64,000 bases of DNA, from positions 50,756-114,755 of the forward strand of contig JACMLJ010000071.1 of the NCBI GenBank assembly GCA_014379625.1, given 5' to 3'. A program made the position numbers and the translations under genes. The DNA comes from Ferruginibacter sp. GTDB lineage: Bacteria > Bacteroidota > Bacteroidia > Chitinophagales > Chitinophagaceae. The notes beneath the pieces were generated by a model that had not been told where the DNA came from, ran no database searches, and saw only the letters and a list, made by a program, of their open reading frames with translations. Position 1 is the stretch's first letter. Each line of letters starts with the position of its first letter. Of this stretch, positions 61,318-64,000 are shown one piece after another.

Positions 61318-62436
61318 ATGAGTCAAGCCATCTTAAAAATCGCCATTCCCTGCATGCTTTTTTTACTGCTTTCTGTTCAGGGTAACTCACAGGTAGTTAC
61401 CGACCCCGCAACCGGCCAGATGGATATAACCGACCAAAACGGGGTAAGTTTAAATGCCAATTTTATTGCGCCTGCTGAAATTGTAACGCTCAAAATACCT
61501 GTGTACAATCTAAATCAACTGGTGGGCTTGCCCTTAGGAACCTGTAAATTTATAATCAGCCTGGGCAATAACATGGTATTAGATCCGTCTTTCAACCTGG
61601 CTGCCGCTCCGTTGAGTAATTATTTTTCATGGACCACGGCCATTGCAGCGGGTAAATTGCAAATAACAGGAAATTTAATATCCGCCCTTCCGCAGGATTT
61701 TGATGGGATCGCGGCATTTAAAATAAAAGCAACCAATATCCTTGGGACTTCTATGATTGAATCTGATTTTTTGGTCACCAACCATAATACCACTACCCCA
61801 CTTACGGATGAAGATCCGAATAATAATACTGCCACCCTAACCTATACGGTAACCACGCAGACGGTGCCCGTAACTTTTACCAATTTATTCTTAACAAAAA
61901 AAGGATGCCGCGTACAGGTAAATTTTACAACTGAAAATGCGATCAATGTTAACAGGTATGAGATAGAACTAAGTAAGGATGCTATCCATTACATCGAACT
62001 GGGTGAAATCGCACGAAAAAATACCATTAATTATCAGTACGATTTTACATTAACAGATGCCACCACAGCCCCCAATATATTCATAAGAATTAAATCGGTT
62101 GACCAGGATGGAAGCTTTGGATACAGCGATACCAAAAAACTAAGCGGCATTTGTGATGATAAAAAGGCGGACCTGCTGCGTATTTATCCAAACCCTATTA
62201 CGGATCAGCAATCATCCCTCGTAATTAACAAGGGTGACCAGGGTGTTTTTAATGGTCAGTATATAATATCACTGATGGATTTAGGAGGTAAAATAATTGA
62301 AAAAAAATTGTTGAAATTAAATAATGTGCAGCAAATTAATTACAGGCCAGGTATCTTAAGCGCCGGTACCTACTACATCAAAGTTCAGGGCCTTGATGAT
62401 ACAGGCAATTCAGCATTTAAAATTTTGAAACTTTAA
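61318..62436 (+). CDS. T9SS type A sorting-domain secreted protein, paralogue of the preceding gene
   Basis: Shared ADP/TDPA..Q, LKIPVYN, SNYFSW, LVTNHNT, PVTFT, YEIELSKD, IRIKSVDQDGS, YPNPITDQ. Confidence 0.85.
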   Translation: MSQAILKIAIPCMLFLLLSVQGNSQVVTDPATGQMDITDQNGVSLNANFIAPAEIVTLKIPVYNLNQLVGLPLGTCKFIISLGNNMVLDPSFNLAAAPLSNYFSWTTAIAAGKLQITGNLISALPQDFDGIAAFKIKATNILGTSMIESDFLVTNHNTTTPLTDEDPNNNTATLTYTVTTQTVPVTFTNLFLTKKGCRVQVNFTTENAINVNRYEIELSKDAIHYIELGEIARKNTINYQYDFTLTDATTAPNIFIRIKSVDQDGSFGYSDTKKLSGICDDKKADLLRIYPNPITDQQSSLVINKGDQGVFNGQYIISLMDLGGKIIEKKLLKLNNVQQINYRPGILSAGTYYIKVQGLDDTGNSAFKILKL

Positions 62437-62452
62437 TTACTCAAATTTGACT

Positions 62453-62501
62453 GTTCACCATTGACCATTGCCTATTGACATTTGACCATTCAATATTATT
62501 T
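62453..62501. repeat. Heptad array ATTNACC class
   Basis: gttcacc|attgacc|attgcct|attgaca|tttgacc|attcaat|attattt, exact period 7. Confidence 0.8.
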
Positions 62502-62516
62502 AGTTAAGCTATTTTT

Positions 62517-62562
62517 CCTTTTTCGTTCCGTAGGAACGGTATGTCGGTAGCAATGAAAAAGG
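62517..62562. other. Compact structured intergenic element
   Basis: Outer stem cctttttc (62517-62524)/gaaaaagg (62555-62562); inner hairpin cgttcc-gta-ggaacg (62524-62538). Confidence 0.6.
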
Positions 62563-62629
62563 TTATGCATTTTCGGTCTGACAAACCCTAAAATAGGTTG
62601 ACTAAAAATTAAACATTTTTAGCAATACT

Positions 62630-63013
62630 ATGGCTTACATTAAAAAGGCAGACCGCCGAAAAAATCAGTATCAAAAGGTCAGTTTCGATTTCAAACTTTC
62701 CGTCATTGACGAAATCCATAACGGACTCATTTCAATCAACCATGCCTCTAAAGTTTATAACATTTCCCGTAGCTCCATTACTTATTGGATGCAAAAATTG
62801 TCGTCCTTTGATCAAAACAAAAAAGGAATGAGCAAGAACGATGAAATAAAAAAACTAAAGGAGCGCATTGAGGCTTTAGAGTTTATTAAAGAATTGCAAC
62901 AAGATATTATTGTTGATTTTGAAAAAGTTACCGGACAGGAATTATCAAAAAAGTTCTTGCCCGAAACATTAGCAAACGAGATAGCCAGAAAGAAAAAAAA
63001 GCTTACAAAGTAA
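62630..63013 (+). CDS. IS3-family transposase OrfA (helix-turn-helix)
   Basis: SFDFKLSVIDEIHNGLISINHASKVYNISRSSITYWMQKL; coiled-coil tail. Confidence 0.9.
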   Translation: MAYIKKADRRKNQYQKVSFDFKLSVIDEIHNGLISINHASKVYNISRSSITYWMQKLSSFDQNKKGMSKNDEIKKLKERIEALEFIKELQQDIIVDFEKVTGQELSKKFLPETLANEIARKKKKLTK

Positions 63014-63069
63014 AATGGCTATACGAATGTTTCGGGCTTAGTAAACAAGCTTATTACAAAAAGTTAAAA

Positions 63070-63867
63070 GTGCAACAACAACAACAAGAGCAGGCTGAAA
63101 TAATAAAGGAAATGATACGTCCTATCCGACAACTTATGCCCCGATATGGAACTGAGAAATTACACCAGGACATACAACCGTTACTTAAAAAGCAACAGAT
63201 AAAGATGGGCAGAGATAAGTTTCTGCGCTTTTGTAGGGAAAAGCATTTACTTGTGCCCAAAACAAAGCGATTCCACATCACCACTGACTCTAAGCACTTT
63301 TTTCACAAATCACCAAACCTTATAGAAAACCTTGTACCCACACATGCAGAACAGGTTTTTGTCAGCGATATTACCTATATAGCTCTTGAGCAGGGGCATG
63401 CATATCTGGCCCTGGTAACTGATCTGTATTCCAAAAAAATAATGGGCTACAGCATGCATCACAATATGAAGGTGCCTATGGTAAAAGAAGCACTGCAAAT
63501 GGCATTGAAAAACAGTCAGTACAATCAGAAAAGCATAATTCACCACAGTGATCGTGGCATACAATACTGCTGCCCTGATTATGCCAATTACGCAACAAGT
63601 AAAGGAATGATTCTAAGCACAACTGAAAAGTACGACCCCTATCAAAACGCTGTAGCTGAAAGAATAAATGGAATTCTTAAATATGAATTCGGGTTGGCAA
63701 AAACAATCCCAAATTTAACCATAGCCAAAAAGATCATTGCACAAGCCGTGCAATTATACAATCGCAATAGAAGACATAGATCTCTTAGCATGAATACACC
63801 TGCCAGAGCGCATGAAATGAATAATCATCAATATAAATTTTATGGCAAACGCAAACAAACAGCTTAA
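63070..63867 (+). CDS. IS3-family transposase OrfB (DDE integrase core)
   Basis: VSDITYIALEQGHAYLALVTDLYSKKIMGYS, HHSDRGIQYCCPDY, NAVAERINGILKYEF; probably read as an OrfAB frameshift fusion with ...KAYKVKWLYECFGLSKQAYYKK. Confidence 0.92.
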   Translation: MQQQQQEQAEIIKEMIRPIRQLMPRYGTEKLHQDIQPLLKKQQIKMGRDKFLRFCREKHLLVPKTKRFHITTDSKHFFHKSPNLIENLVPTHAEQVFVSDITYIALEQGHAYLALVTDLYSKKIMGYSMHHNMKVPMVKEALQMALKNSQYNQKSIIHHSDRGIQYCCPDYANYATSKGMILSTTEKYDPYQNAVAERINGILKYEFGLAKTIPNLTIAKKIIAQAVQLYNRNRRHRSLSMNTPARAHEMNNHQYKFYGKRKQTA

Positions 63868-64000
63868 TCCAGGAATGTTGATAAGTCTGAAAAAATCCAC
63901 CAAAGATTTTTTTTAAGACTTATCAATGTTCCGGTAAATTTGTGAGGACTAGTAACAATTTTAATAACAAAAAATGGTCAACCTATTTCAGGGCGTGACA

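Larger units (their letters stand above)
62579..64000 (+). mobile_element. IS3-family insertion sequence, apparently complete
   Basis: IRL tgacaaaccctaaaataggttgac (62579-62602) vs reverse complement of IRR tgtcacgccctgaaataggttgac (63977-64000); OrfA and OrfB between. Confidence 0.9.

Noticed and set aside
1-64000. tRNA/rRNA genes, prophage, restriction-modification, toxin-antitoxin or other defence genes
   Set aside because: Looked for by eye in gaps and ORF translations; none could be supported.

Overview
The window looks like a Bacteroidota chromosome segment, probably Chitinophagaceae-like; this is inferred from T9SS-type proteins, TAnnTTTG promoter-like boxes and gene content. It is mostly ordinary metabolic chromosome. 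The main blocks are: a T9SS-style metalloprotease cut by the left edge; housekeeping genes (trhO, miaE, HMG-CoA lyase, NagB/PIG-L fusion, lepB, cdd); a xylose operon (xylB-xylA-xylE) with a divergent AraC regulator; an oxidative plus non-oxidative pentose-phosphate cluster (zwf, pgl, gnd, tal, rpiB, tkt, ROK glucokinase); a De Ley-Doudoroff galactonate cluster (lactonase, dgoK, MFS, dgoD, KDPGal aldolase); a LacI regulator; tandem T9SS proteins; and an IS3-family element whose right inverted repeat ends at the last base of the window. I found no CRISPR array, phage, defence island or biosynthetic cluster. The unusual material is intergenic. (1) A recurring class of strictly period-7 and period-8 short tandem arrays occurs at many loci, some touching start or stop codons. 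(2) Two copies of a bipartite palindromic element share an identical 34-bp arm and have different but internally complementary GTAAC...GTTAC stems. (3) A 44-bp tandem array appears to start inside the 3' end of an ArsR gene. (4) A perfect 20-bp LacI-type operator sits upstream of a truncated Gfo/Idh-like gene that has its own terminator. All calls come from reading the sequence and ORF translations; no database search was run.
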